Both the position numbers and the translations under genes were made by a program. From NCBI GenBank assembly GCA_937990185.1, contig CALKBI010000041.1, positions 1 to 64,000 of the forward strand: a DNA stretch of 64,000 nucleotides. The letters run 5' to 3'. Shown here in pieces: positions 44,082-52,788 of the stretch. Position 1 is the first letter of the stretch. Every line of letters begins with the position of its first letter. This DNA comes from an uncultured Neomegalonema sp. Lineage in GTDB: Bacteria > Pseudomonadota > Alphaproteobacteria > Rhodobacterales > Rhodobacteraceae. The notes beneath the pieces were generated by a model. The model did no database searches, was not told the origin of the DNA, and saw only the letters and a program-made list of their open reading frames with translations.

Positions 44082-44534
44082 ATGGCAATCGGATACACTC
44101 GCCGTAATGTACTGATATTCGGTGTCGTGGGCGTGGGAAGCGTCTCGTTCGGCCTCGCGGCATTAGCCAAAGAGTTAGACACTGAAGAATCCATTGCGGC
44201 GTTTATCGGTGATGCCGAGGTGTCGGATGATAAACTGGATCTGCGCATACCGGAGATTGCTGAGAACGGAAGCTCTGTGCCAGTCGAAGTTAATGCGGAA
44301 AGTGCGATGGAGGGCGATGATCTCGTAGAAGAAATCGTCATCCTGACAACCGCCAATCCAAACCCCGGCGTGGCGGCTTTTAAGTTTAGTGAACTTTCGG
44401 GTAAAGCGCGGGCGTCGACCCGTATGCGGTTGGCTCAGACACAAGACGTTATTGCTCTGGCTCGAATGAAGGACGGCTCGATCCGCCGGACTTCCCGATT
44501 GGTCAAAGTCACTGTCGGCGGATGTGGGGGGTAA
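44082..44534 (+). CDS. soxY: Thiosulfate oxidation carrier protein SoxY
   Basis: The 150-residue protein has a twin-arginine leader (YTRRNVLIFGVVG) and ends in the swinging-arm sequence VGGCGG, whose Cys carries the sulfur intermediate during thiosulfate oxidation in the periplasm. The central beta-sandwich (ILTTANPNPGVAAFKFS) is typical. SoxZ follows after four bases. Confidence 0.95.
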   Translation: MAIGYTRRNVLIFGVVGVGSVSFGLAALAKELDTEESIAAFIGDAEVSDDKLDLRIPEIAENGSSVPVEVNAESAMEGDDLVEEIVILTTANPNPGVAAFKFSELSGKARASTRMRLAQTQDVIALARMKDGSIRRTSRLVKVTVGGCGG

Positions 44535-44538
44535 CGAG

Positions 44539-44868
44539 ATGGCGAAGATAAGACCTCGGGCAAAAGTACCAAAGAAGGCTGCGCTTGGAGAAATCGTTCG
44601 AATAAAAACGCTTCTGTCGCACCCAATGGAAAACGGCCATCGTATAGACAATGAGACCGGAGAATTTGTTCCTCAGGACATTATGAATTATTTCTCTGCC
44701 AGCTTTAACGGAGAGAAATTTTTTGAAGTCGATGTGGAGCCAGCGGTTTCGGCGAATCCTTATATTGAGTTCGATTTGAAAGTCCCTGAGAGCGGTACGG
44801 TTTCTTTTCATTGGAAGACCGAGAATGATGGCGATTTCAATCTCGAGAGAGAGATTAAAGTCGTCTGA
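44539..44868 (+). CDS. soxZ: Thiosulfate oxidation carrier complex protein SoxZ
   Basis: The 109-residue protein forms the SoxYZ heterodimer (IKTLLSHPMENGHRID and an immunoglobulin-like fold to VVSAN-type strands). It has no signal peptide and is exported with SoxY. The ATG at 44539 has a GGGGG run upstream; an ATG 15 bases earlier overlaps the soxY end. Confidence 0.95.
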   Translation: MAKIRPRAKVPKKAALGEIVRIKTLLSHPMENGHRIDNETGEFVPQDIMNYFSASFNGEKFFEVDVEPAVSANPYIEFDLKVPESGTVSFHWKTENDGDFNLEREIKVV

Positions 44869-44921
44869 TCTTTATCATGGAATAATGTGATGGACGGCCT
44901 GCGCCTTGGTGGAGCGATGCG

Positions 44922-46607
44922 ATGATCCCACGGCGAGAATTTTTACAAGCTTCTGTCGCGGCAACCGCTGTCACCGGCTTTGGTGGCGGTTGGTCACGCG
45001 CGGCGGCAAGACAAACTCTGACCGAAGACATGCTCATCGACATGCCAAGCGTTGGCAATGTTACATTGATGCATGTCACGGACATTCATGCACAGCTCAA
45101 GCCGATATATTTTCGCGAACCTTCAATCAATCTTGGTGCAGGCGATGCGGCAGGCAAACCGCCGCATGTTACCGGCGGTGATTTTCTAAAGATGTTCGGT
45201 TTGGAGCCGGGCAGCCCTCATGCCTATGCACTGACCTCAACGGATTTCGCGGCATTGGCGAAGGATTACGGAAAGATGGGTGGCCTTGATCGTGTGGCGA
45301 CGGTTCTAAAGCGTATCCGCGCCGAGAGGCCGCACGCTTTGTTGCTTGATGGCGGCGATACTTGGCAAGGTAGTTATACGGCGAACCAGACCAAAGGGCA
45401 GGACATGATCGCGGTCATGAATGCTCTGAAGCCCGATGCGATGACGTCTCACTGGGAATTCACTTACGGTGGCGATTACATCAAAGAGGTGATCGAAGAC
45501 CTGCCGTTTCCTTTTCTTGGGGCGAATATTTATGACAAGGAATGGGATGAACCAGCTTTCAAACCAATGCAGATGTTTGAACGGGGCGGTGTTCAGATTG
45601 CTGTTATCGGGCAGGCTTTTCCGTATCTGCCGATCTCTAATCCGAGCTGGATGTTCCCTGATCTGAGCTTCGGCATTCGCGAACAGCGTTTGCAGGAACT
45701 CGTTGACGGCGCTCGGGAAAAGGGCGCTGATTTGGTTGTCTTGCTGTCACATAACGGTTTTGACGTTGACCGAAAATTGGCGACCCGTGTGAAAGGCATT
45801 GATGTGATCCTGACAGGTCATAGTCATGATGCATTGCCAGAGCCGGTTCAGGTTGACGAGACGATGCTGATTGCCTCCGGCTCGAATGGTAAGTTTGTCT
45901 CGCGGCTTGATCTGGATGTTCGGGACGGGAAAATAAGGGATTTCGGCTATCGCCTCATTCCGGTTTTCTCCGACGTCATTGCACCTGATCCCGAAGTGTC
46001 TGCATTGATTGACGAGATGCGCGCGCCTTATGCGGCGGAACTGCGCCGCGTTATCGGGCAAACGGACGGGACGCTATATCGCCGAGGAAATTTTAACGGA
46101 ACATGGGATGACCTAATATGCGATGCGCTTTTGGCGGAGCGCGACGCGGAGATTGCTTTGTCGCCCGGTTTTCGCTGGGGGCCAAGTCTTTTGCCGGGGC
46201 AGGACATTTGCGTTGAGGATCTGCATAACGTTACGGCTATGACCTATCCGGCGGCGTACCGGAGGCAGATGAGCGGACAGTCTCTCAAAGTTATCCTCGA
46301 AGATGTTTGCGATAATCTCTTCAATCCTGACCCTTACTATCAACAGGGCGGCGATATGGTCCGGGTTGGCGGTTTGGGGTATCGCGTTGATGTGGATGCT
46401 GTGGCGGGCGAACGCATTTCAAATATGACGCATCTCGCGACGGGCAAACCTATTGATCCGAGCCGCGATTACACTGTGGCGGGGTGGGGCAGTGTTAATG
46501 AAGACACCGTGGGTCCACCGATATGGGATGTTGTCGAGGCGCATTTAAAAGATGTTGGTACAATTCCACCGAAGGCTAACACAGCGGTCGAGGTAGTAAC
46601 TAAATGA
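44922..46607 (+). CDS. soxB: Thiosulfohydrolase SoxB
   Basis: The 561-residue periplasmic dimanganese enzyme hydrolyses the sulfonate from SoxY-bound thiosulfate. A twin-arginine leader (IPRREFLQAS) precedes the metallophosphoesterase domain (VTDIHAQLKP, DGGDTWQGS, LTGHSHDALP) and a 5'-nucleotidase C-terminal domain. Full length. SoxXA, which loads thiosulfate, and SoxCD are absent from the window. Confidence 0.95.
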   Translation: MIPRREFLQASVAATAVTGFGGGWSRAAARQTLTEDMLIDMPSVGNVTLMHVTDIHAQLKPIYFREPSINLGAGDAAGKPPHVTGGDFLKMFGLEPGSPHAYALTSTDFAALAKDYGKMGGLDRVATVLKRIRAERPHALLLDGGDTWQGSYTANQTKGQDMIAVMNALKPDAMTSHWEFTYGGDYIKEVIEDLPFPFLGANIYDKEWDEPAFKPMQMFERGGVQIAVIGQAFPYLPISNPSWMFPDLSFGIREQRLQELVDGAREKGADLVVLLSHNGFDVDRKLATRVKGIDVILTGHSHDALPEPVQVDETMLIASGSNGKFVSRLDLDVRDGKIRDFGYRLIPVFSDVIAPDPEVSALIDEMRAPYAAELRRVIGQTDGTLYRRGNFNGTWDDLICDALLAERDAEIALSPGFRWGPSLLPGQDICVEDLHNVTAMTYPAAYRRQMSGQSLKVILEDVCDNLFNPDPYYQQGGDMVRVGGLGYRVDVDAVAGERISNMTHLATGKPIDPSRDYTVAGWGSVNEDTVGPPIWDVVEAHLKDVGTIPPKANTAVEVVTK

Positions 46608-46613
46608 TAATCT

Positions 46614-46627
46614 AGGGCGTTCGCCCT
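46614..46627. terminator. Short hairpin between soxB and the ArsC-like gene
   Basis: AGGGCG-TT-CGCCCT is a self-complementary 14-mer between the convergent stops. It may serve as a bidirectional terminator; it lacks a T tract. Confidence 0.4.
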
Positions 46628-46978
46628 TCAGAGGGCAGTCAATGCTGCTTGTGCTTTGGCGTCGAAACCACAGATTACAGTATCGCCTGAGACAAAAACG
46701 GGGCGCTTCATCAGAGTTGGATGTTCGAGGATCAACGCGACCGCTTTAGCGTTGTCGATGCCCTGTTTGTCTGCATCCGATAGTCCGCGCCATGTCGTGC
46801 TGCGCCGATTGAGTGCGACTTCCCAACCCAAAGCATCAACAACAGAGCCGACCCAACTTGCATCGACTCCATCGGCGCGCACATCGTGGTTTTCGAATGA
46901 AATCTCTGCATCCGTAAGCCATTTCAGTGCTTTTTTGCAGGTATCGCAGTTCTTCAGGGAGTAAACTTTCATCATCAT
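46628..46978 (-). CDS. ArsC/Spx-family thioredoxin-fold reductase (YffB type)
   Basis: The 116-residue protein has the ArsC/Spx motif KNCDTCKKALKWL with a CxxC pair near residue 13, then HPTLMKRPVF containing the cis-proline region. It resembles YffB/ArsC-like reductases rather than proven arsenate reductase. The start (one of three tandem ATGs) overlaps the uronate dehydrogenase stop. No ars genes are near, so arsenic resistance is not implied. Confidence 0.8.
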   Translation of the reverse strand: MMMKVYSLKNCDTCKKALKWLTDAEISFENHDVRADGVDASWVGSVVDALGWEVALNRRSTTWRGLSDADKQGIDNAKAVALILEHPTLMKRPVFVSGDTVICGFDAKAQAALTAL

Positions 46979-47787
46979 TGACCGTCATCAAAGTGTGGTT
47001 GGCCAGCAAACCCGCCGCCATGATATTTGAACATGGGAACGTCAATCCCCTTTTGGCTCGATGCCGCCTCTATTTTTTCGCGGTAGATTTCAGCATTGTC
47101 TTGAGGCTGAAAACCAAGATGTGAGGCCATTCTGTTATCCCAGAGTTTTTCGTCATTATCAGAAACTCCATAGACAATCGTATGCTCAACACGCGGGGCG
47201 ATCAGGCAACGGTCCACGAGGTGTTGGAAATCCCGATAGCTCATCCAAGTTGCGAGCATTCGTCTATCCAAAGGTTCTGGAAAGCAAGAGCCGATCCGCA
47301 TTGATACGCTTTCGAAGTGATATTTGTCCCAGTAATATTGCGCGACGGCTTCGCCGAACACTTTGGATACGCCATAATTTGTATCGGGGCGGGGATAGAC
47401 CGATGCATCTATCACTTGGGTGCGGGGGTAAAAGCCGATGGCGTGGTTTGATGACCCCCATATCAGCCTGCGAACACCGTTTTTCCGGCATCCCTCATAG
47501 ATATTATAAAAACCGATAATGTTAGAGTTCAGGACGCTATCCCATGTGTTCTCGATGCTCTGACCACCCATATGGACGATCATGTCGATATCTTTGGTAA
47601 GGGCTAAACACGCATCGGCATCGGCGAGGTCGCAGACGATTGCCTCTTCATGTGCGGCGATGTCTTCCAGCTGATCTTTGTCTGAGATGCGAAGAACTTC
47701 GCAATGTGCGGGCAAAGACTCGCGCAAGACTTTGCCCAAGTTTCCGGCTGCGCCTGTCAATAAGATCCGGTTATAGCGCTTAGACAT
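46975..47787 (-). CDS. udh: Uronate dehydrogenase
   Basis: The 270-residue short-chain dehydrogenase/epimerase oxidises D-galacturonate or D-glucuronate to the aldarolactone with NAD. It has the Rossmann motif LLTGAAGNLGKVL, catalytic Tyr and Lys in YGVSKVFGE, and the Udh-typical SSNHAIGFYPRTQ, MRIGSCFPEP and WDNRMASHLGFQPQDNAE stretches. No aldarate genes accompany it apart from the UxaA-family genes 46 kb away. Confidence 0.87.
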   Translation of the reverse strand: MSKRYNRILLTGAAGNLGKVLRESLPAHCEVLRISDKDQLEDIAAHEEAIVCDLADADACLALTKDIDMIVHMGGQSIENTWDSVLNSNIIGFYNIYEGCRKNGVRRLIWGSSNHAIGFYPRTQVIDASVYPRPDTNYGVSKVFGEAVAQYYWDKYHFESVSMRIGSCFPEPLDRRMLATWMSYRDFQHLVDRCLIAPRVEHTIVYGVSDNDEKLWDNRMASHLGFQPQDNAEIYREKIEAASSQKGIDVPMFKYHGGGFAGQPHFDDGQ

Positions 47788-47918
47788 ACTCGCCTCTTTT
47801 TGTAGATGACCTTACGACAATGTAGATGCGAACTTGTGACGTCAATTCGGATGGCCCTTGCGCCCGTCGAGATACGGTGCATATAGTTTTCTTGCACTGC
47901 ACCATTTTCGGAGTCTCC

Positions 47919-48809
47919 ATGTCCAGCCCAGTCCCCCAAATCCAAAAAGTCGGCGTCGTGGGCGCTGGTCAGATGGGCAATGGCATCGCACATGTTTTTG
48001 CGTTGCATGGCTATGACGTTGTGATGAGCGATCTCGAACAGCCTAAACTTGACGCGGCGATGGAGACGATCCGGGGCAATCTTGGCCGCCAAATCCGAAA
48101 AGAGATGATTACCGAAGCGGAAAGCGAAGCAACGCTTGCGCGTATCCTTTGTGTGACGGATTTGGACGCTTTTGGTGATGCTGGCCTTGTAGTTGAGGCG
48201 GCAGCAGAGCGTGAAGACCTCAAGAAGAGCATTTTTTCGAACTTGCTTCCTATCGTACCTGAGAAAGCAATTTTGACGTCCAACACATCGTCAATTTCGA
48301 TTACGCGGCTAGCATCGTCTACGGATCGCCCCGAAAAGTTCATGGGTCTTCACTTCATGAATCCTGTGCCAGTGATGCGTCTGGTCGAGTTGATTCGGGG
48401 CATAGCCACAGACGAAGAAACCTATGCCACGATGAAAAATGTGGTGAAATCACTTGGCAAAGAAGCCGCGAGTGCGGAAGACTTTCCCGCCTTTATCGTG
48501 AATCGTGTGTTGGTTCCGATGATCAACGAGGCCGTCTACACTCTGTATGAAGGCGTCGGCACGGTTAAAAGTATCGACAAAGCCATGAAGCTGGGCGCGA
48601 ACCATCCGATGGGGCCACTTGAGCTGGCTGATTTCATCGGATTGGACACATGCCTCGCGATTATGAACGTGCTGCATGATGGCTTGGCCGATACGAAATA
48701 TCGGCCTTGCCCTCTTTTGGTGAAATACGTTGAGGCAGGTTGGCTTGGCCGTAAGGCTGGGCGCGGTTTTTACGATTATCGCGGTGATCAGCCGGTTCCG
48801 ACCAGATAG
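47919..48809 (+). CDS. 3-hydroxybutyryl-CoA dehydrogenase
   Basis: The 296-residue enzyme interconverts 3-hydroxybutyryl-CoA and acetoacetyl-CoA with NAD(P). The N-terminal GAGQMGNGIAHVFALHGYDV, the catalytic-site GLHFMNPVPVMRLVE and the C-terminal LGANHPMGPLELADFIGLD are family hallmarks. ATG 47919 is chosen with GGAG five bases upstream; an upstream in-frame ATG would add 31 unrelated residues. Monocistronic. Confidence 0.92.
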   Translation: MSSPVPQIQKVGVVGAGQMGNGIAHVFALHGYDVVMSDLEQPKLDAAMETIRGNLGRQIRKEMITEAESEATLARILCVTDLDAFGDAGLVVEAAAEREDLKKSIFSNLLPIVPEKAILTSNTSSISITRLASSTDRPEKFMGLHFMNPVPVMRLVELIRGIATDEETYATMKNVVKSLGKEAASAEDFPAFIVNRVLVPMINEAVYTLYEGVGTVKSIDKAMKLGANHPMGPLELADFIGLDTCLAIMNVLHDGLADTKYRPCPLLVKYVEAGWLGRKAGRGFYDYRGDQPVPTR

Positions 48810-48977
48810 AGTTTTGTAAATCCCGTATTGGTTCCAGTCCTGAAACCTTTGTAACGCAAGCGTTATCCTTAGCTCTCAATCCTCGACAGAGTTTTGATTC
48901 GCTCCATAATCAGTGCGATCCTATCCTCCTTAGGAAGGTTACGTTTTTGATGTCGGTCGATCTGATGGAGTTCTCAA

Positions 48978-49559
48978 ATGCGTCTTACTCTACCATCTTT
49001 TGCGGTGGCTCTTGCTCTGATGACAGGAGCTAACGCCAGTTTCGCTGAACCCTATGTGCTTGATAAATCGCATGCGGCAATAACTTTCCAGATCGATCAT
49101 CTTGGATTTTCGATGGTTCATGGTCGCTTTAGCGAGTTTGACGCAGAAATTGATTTTGATGTCGAGGAGCCGTCAAAGTCGAGCGTGGTGTTTACCATCA
49201 ATGCGCCGAGCATCGATACGGGTTGGGAAAAGCGCGACGAGCATGTCCGAGGGCCTGATTTTCTAAATGTCGTGAAAAATCCCGAAATAGTTTTCAAATC
49301 GACATCGATCAAAAAAACCGGGGATGATACCGCAGAAATGGTCGGGTTGCTCACAATGAATGGCACGTCGAATGAAGAGACTTTCGATGTGACGCTCCGA
49401 AAAATGGAGCCGTCTCCCTTTGGCAAAAAACTACTAACGGCTGGGTTTATAGCCGAAGGAAATATTGACCGTACAAAATATGGAATTTCCTATGGCGCTG
49501 GTGCGATAGGCAATGATGTTCCCGTGCGCGTCGATCTAGAGATCGTTAAGGACCAATAA
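48978..49559 (+). CDS. Periplasmic YceI family protein
   Basis: The 193-residue protein has a signal peptide (cleaved near NASFA-EP, residue 23) and a lipocalin-like YceI barrel (YVLDKSHAAITFQIDHLGFS, FKSTSIKKTGDDTAEMVGLLTMNG). YceI proteins bind isoprenoid lipids such as polyprenols. First of three coupled genes with a second YceI and a cytochrome b561. Confidence 0.92.
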   Translation: MRLTLPSFAVALALMTGANASFAEPYVLDKSHAAITFQIDHLGFSMVHGRFSEFDAEIDFDVEEPSKSSVVFTINAPSIDTGWEKRDEHVRGPDFLNVVKNPEIVFKSTSIKKTGDDTAEMVGLLTMNGTSNEETFDVTLRKMEPSPFGKKLLTAGFIAEGNIDRTKYGISYGAGAIGNDVPVRVDLEIVKDQ

Positions 49560-50122
49560 TGCGCCAGTTTATTGCGTGCTGTTTGCTCGGGATGGTTCAA
49601 CCGCTCTCGGCATCGGCTCAACCTGCCTGGGTTGTAGATACAGGGAAAAGCTCTGTTTCGTTCGAGTATGTGGAAAGCGGTAAGGTAAAATCCGGGGCTT
49701 TCGATACCTTTGTAGCGTCGATCGTTTTTGATCCCGCGTTACCAAAGGAGGCATCGGCCTCGTTTGTGGTGGATACCGCGAGCATAGATTTAAACGATGC
49801 CATGCGTGAGGGCGTGCTTGCTAGCGTGCCTTGGTTTGACAGCGAACGTTATCCAAAAGCTGAGTTCAGATTGACTGATCTTTCTCCAGCGCCGGGTGGC
49901 ACTTATGTCGCTGATGGTATGCTCAGGATCAAAAAGACTGAATTACCTGTGCAAGTTAAGGTCAGTCTTGTGCTTGAAGACGGCGATGCGAGAGCGAAAG
50001 GCGTTCTGGAAATCGACCGTCGCGATTTTAGGCTGCGTGATGCTCTGCTTGAATCAATCGTCTCTGTCGGTGAGACCGTTTCGATTGGATTCGATTTGAT
50101 TGCCAAGATAGGAAAACAGTGA
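49559..50122 (+). CDS. Second YceI family protein
   Basis: The 187-residue paralogue has its own signal peptide (cleaved near SASA-QP, residue 20) and the YceI barrel (WVVDTGKSSVSFEY, DGMLRIKKTELPVQVKVSLV, DRRDFRLRDALL). Its ATG shares a base with the upstream stop. It is divergent enough from the first YceI to suggest a different lipid partner or heterodimer. Confidence 0.9.
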   Translation: MRQFIACCLLGMVQPLSASAQPAWVVDTGKSSVSFEYVESGKVKSGAFDTFVASIVFDPALPKEASASFVVDTASIDLNDAMREGVLASVPWFDSERYPKAEFRLTDLSPAPGGTYVADGMLRIKKTELPVQVKVSLVLEDGDARAKGVLEIDRRDFRLRDALLESIVSVGETVSIGFDLIAKIGKQ

Positions 50123-50183
50123 CAGTAAGCGCGCAGCGCTCGGTTTTCCTGAGTGATTGATATTAGCACGTGAAGGACTGACG

Positions 50184-50771
50184 ATGGGCTTGCACAATAC
50201 TGCGACCCGCTGGGGATGGATGGCAAAGCTGCTCCATTGGGTCCTTGCTATGCTGATTTTCGGTCTTCTGGCCCTTGGCACGTACATGACAAGTCTTGAA
50301 TTGGGTCTTGAGCGCCTAGAGCTGACCCAAATTCATAAGTCGTTCGGCTTCGTTGTTTTTTGGTTGGCGGTCATTCGGGTGGTTTGGCGCAAGTTTGGCG
50401 GGCCAGCGCCTCAACATCTCGAAACATCGAAACCTTGGGAGCGCTTTGTATCGAGTGCGACTCATGTCGGTATGTATATTTTGATGTTTACGATTCCGCT
50501 CACCGGATGGCTTATGTCCAGCGCGTCTCCGCTCAACGATGTGGATTCGTATGTTTATATTCCGAATATGGTGTTCGGTCTTTTTGAAATGCCGGACCCG
50601 ATTTCGCCCGGCGATGCTGATTTATCGAAGATGTTAGGCGCTGTGCATCGATATGCAGGGTATGCTTTGGCGGCACTGTTGTTTGTGCATGTTGCCGCCG
50701 CGTTTAAGCATCATTTTATCCTGCGCGATCCGATTTTGACGCGGATGCTTCCTTTTGGTCGGGATCGCTAG
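50184..50771 (+). CDS. Cytochrome b561 family protein
   Basis: The 195-residue inner-membrane protein has four helices and candidate heme-ligand histidines in LLHWVL, QIHKSFG, AVHRYAGY and FVHVAAAFKHHF. Such proteins pass electrons between quinones and periplasmic partners and often accompany YceI genes. ATG 50184 follows GAAGGA. Its 3' end overlaps the convergent thioredoxin gene by 56 bases. Confidence 0.9.
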   Translation: MGLHNTATRWGWMAKLLHWVLAMLIFGLLALGTYMTSLELGLERLELTQIHKSFGFVVFWLAVIRVVWRKFGGPAPQHLETSKPWERFVSSATHVGMYILMFTIPLTGWLMSSASPLNDVDSYVYIPNMVFGLFEMPDPISPGDADLSKMLGAVHRYAGYALAALLFVHVAAAFKHHFILRDPILTRMLPFGRDR

Positions 50772-51360
50772 AGGCTGTTGCCTCCATCAAAAACTGCAGC
50801 ATTTCCTTTACTTCGTCTGTGTGCCACTCGGCTTCCCCGATCAGTCGACCGATTTCACGACCATCCGGTCCCAAAATTGCGGTGACAGGCAGACCAATGA
50901 CGCCCATCTCTAGTGCGAGGTCTTTATCTGGGTCGGCGTAAAGACCCATTGTCATTTTTGCGCGCTTCCAAAAACCGGAAGCCTTTCTGAGACCACCGCG
51001 ATCAATCGAAATCGCAACTACATCAAGACCATCATCTGCCAAATCAGCTTGCAGCTTATCCATGCCCGGAAGCTCTTTCAGGCATGGAGGACACCACGTC
51101 GCCCAGAAATTAACCATCGTTATGCTGCCATCGAAGGTGTGCAAATCGATCTCTTCGCCTGATCCATTCAAGAAAGTTTTCTCGCGGAACGGGCGTGGTT
51201 CGTCGTGAATTTTAAAGTTATCAAAGTCCTCTGGCATCAGTGTTTCCAGAGTTGCACGCTCTTTATCGGACAACAGTGAAGGTGAGGTGTTGTCGGCGAG
51301 GGCCTCAGCACCGTATAGAACCGCAAAGGCGGCGATCATGGCTTTCAGCTTGGACGTCAT
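50716..51360 (-). CDS. TlpA-family thiol:disulfide interchange protein
   Basis: The 214-residue protein has an N-terminal hydrophobic export signal (cleaved near GAEALA, about residue 20) and a thioredoxin/TlpA domain with active site WATWCPPCLKELP (about 106-118) and cis-Pro in VIGLPVTAIL. It probably reduces cytochrome c or copper-site cysteines in the periplasm. The ATG at 51360 follows GAGGAG, and the gene is divergent from argH 30 bp away. It ends inside the cytochrome b gene. Confidence 0.9.
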   Translation of the reverse strand: MTSKLKAMIAAFAVLYGAEALADNTSPSLLSDKERATLETLMPEDFDNFKIHDEPRPFREKTFLNGSGEEIDLHTFDGSITMVNFWATWCPPCLKELPGMDKLQADLADDGLDVVAISIDRGGLRKASGFWKRAKMTMGLYADPDKDLALEMGVIGLPVTAILGPDGREIGRLIGEAEWHTDEVKEMLQFLMEATASSDPDQKEASASKSDRAG

Positions 51361-51390
51361 TAAATTAGGCTCCTCGAAGGTTCGACGGTT

Positions 51391-52788
51391 ATGACAACAA
51401 GTAGCAAGAAAACAGCGAATTCCATGTGGGGCGGTCGCTTTGCGATGGCTCCCGATGCGATCATGGAAGAGATCAACGCATCTATCGGGTTCGACCAGCG
51501 ACTCGCGGTGCAGGATATTCGCGGCTCCAAAGCTCATGCTGCCATGCTTGTAGATGTTGGCATCCTAACACGGCAAGATGTTGACGCGATTTCACAAGGA
51601 CTTGACGAGATTGAAACGGAAATCGCGGCGGGAGACTTTCCGTTTTCCCGTACACTCGAAGATATTCACATGAATATCGAGGCGCGGCTTCGTGAGAAAA
51701 TCGGGGATGCGGCGGGGCGGCTTCATACCGCGCGGTCCCGAAATGACCAAGTAGCCACTGATTTTAAGCTATGGGTCCGTGATCGCCTTGATGATGTAGA
51801 CGGTGCTTTGAAAGGCTTAATTGCGGCATTTCTCGATCAAGCCGAACGCGGTGCAGATGTTGTCATGCCGGGATTTACGCATCTGCAAACTGCACAGCCT
51901 GTAACATGGGGCCATCATATGATGGCATATGTTGAAATGTTTGCGCGGGATCTGTCACGGTTTGCCGATGCCCGGGCACGAATGAACGAATCTCCGCTTG
52001 GTGCGGCGGCGCTTGCCGGAACGGGATTTCCTATTGATCGCGAACAAACGGCTAAAGCTCTTGGTTTTGATCGCCCCGCAGCCAATTCGCTGGATGCAGT
52101 CTCAGATCGGGATTTCGCACTGGAATTTCTGAGTGCGGCGTCGATCTGTGCGACCCACCTGAGCCGATTATCGGAAGAGTTGGTGATTTGGTCATCGGCA
52201 CAATTCGATTTTGTCAGGCTATCAGACAAGTTCACGACCGGCTCTTCGATCATGCCGCAAAAACGAAACCCCGACGCCGCAGAACTTTGCCGCGCAAAGG
52301 TTGGCCGGATTATGGGGTCTATGGTTGGGTTGTTGACGGTCATGAAGGGTCTGCCCTTGGCGTATTCCAAAGATATGCAAGAAGACAAAGAACCGGTTTT
52401 CGATGCGGCGGATTCTCTTGGCCTCGCCCTCTCTGCTATGACGGGGATGGTGCAGGACATGGAGCCGAATATCGAGAAACTACGCGACGCCGCAGGGCAT
52501 GGGTATTCGACGGCCACGGATCTCGCCGACTGGTTGGTGCGCGAGCTGAACATGCCTTTCCGGGATGCCCATCATGTTACCGGATCGCTGGTGAAAATGG
52601 CGGAAGACAAAGGCGTCGCGCTGGAGGCTTTGTCTCTTGAAGACATGCAAAGCGTTGAGGCAAAAATCAGCGCTGCTGTTTTCGATGTTCTGAGTGTCGA
52701 GAGCTCGACCCGCTCGCGCACGAGTTATGGCGGAACGGCCCCGGATCGTGTGCGCGAGCAGATCAAGAGATGGCGCGCGATGCTCTAG
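51391..52788 (+). CDS. argH: Argininosuccinate lyase
   Basis: The 465-residue enzyme cleaves argininosuccinate to arginine and fumarate, the last step of arginine synthesis. [10 protein letters not shown] at the start, the catalytic-serine signature [12 protein letters not shown] near residues 286-297, and [14 protein letters not shown] are conserved. Its TAG stop is part of a CTAG that also ends the facing polymerase gene. Confidence 0.96.
   Translation: MTTSSKKTANSMWGGRFAMAPDAIMEEINASIGFDQRLAVQDIRGSKAHAAMLVDVGILTRQDVDAISQGLDEIETEIAAGDFPFSRTLEDIHMNIEARLREKIGDAAGRLHTARSRNDQVATDFKLWVRDRLDDVDGALKGLIAAFLDQAERGADVVMPGFTHLQTAQPVTWGHHMMAYVEMFARDLSRFADARARMNESPLGAAALAGTGFPIDREQTAKALGFDRPAANSLDAVSDRDFALEFLSAASICATHLSRLSEELVIWSSAQFDFVRLSDKFTTGSSIMPQKRNPDAAELCRAKVGRIMGSMVGLLTVMKGLPLAYSKDMQEDKEPVFDAADSLGLALSAMTGMVQDMEPNIEKLRDAAGHGYSTATDLADWLVRELNMPFRDAHHVTGSLVKMAEDKGVALEALSLEDMQSVEAKISAAVFDVLSVESSTRSRTSYGGTAPDRVREQIKRWRAML

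Noticed and set aside
46628-46978. Arsenate reductase for arsenic resistance
   Set aside because: Short YffB-like member with no ars genes around it; arsenic function not supported.
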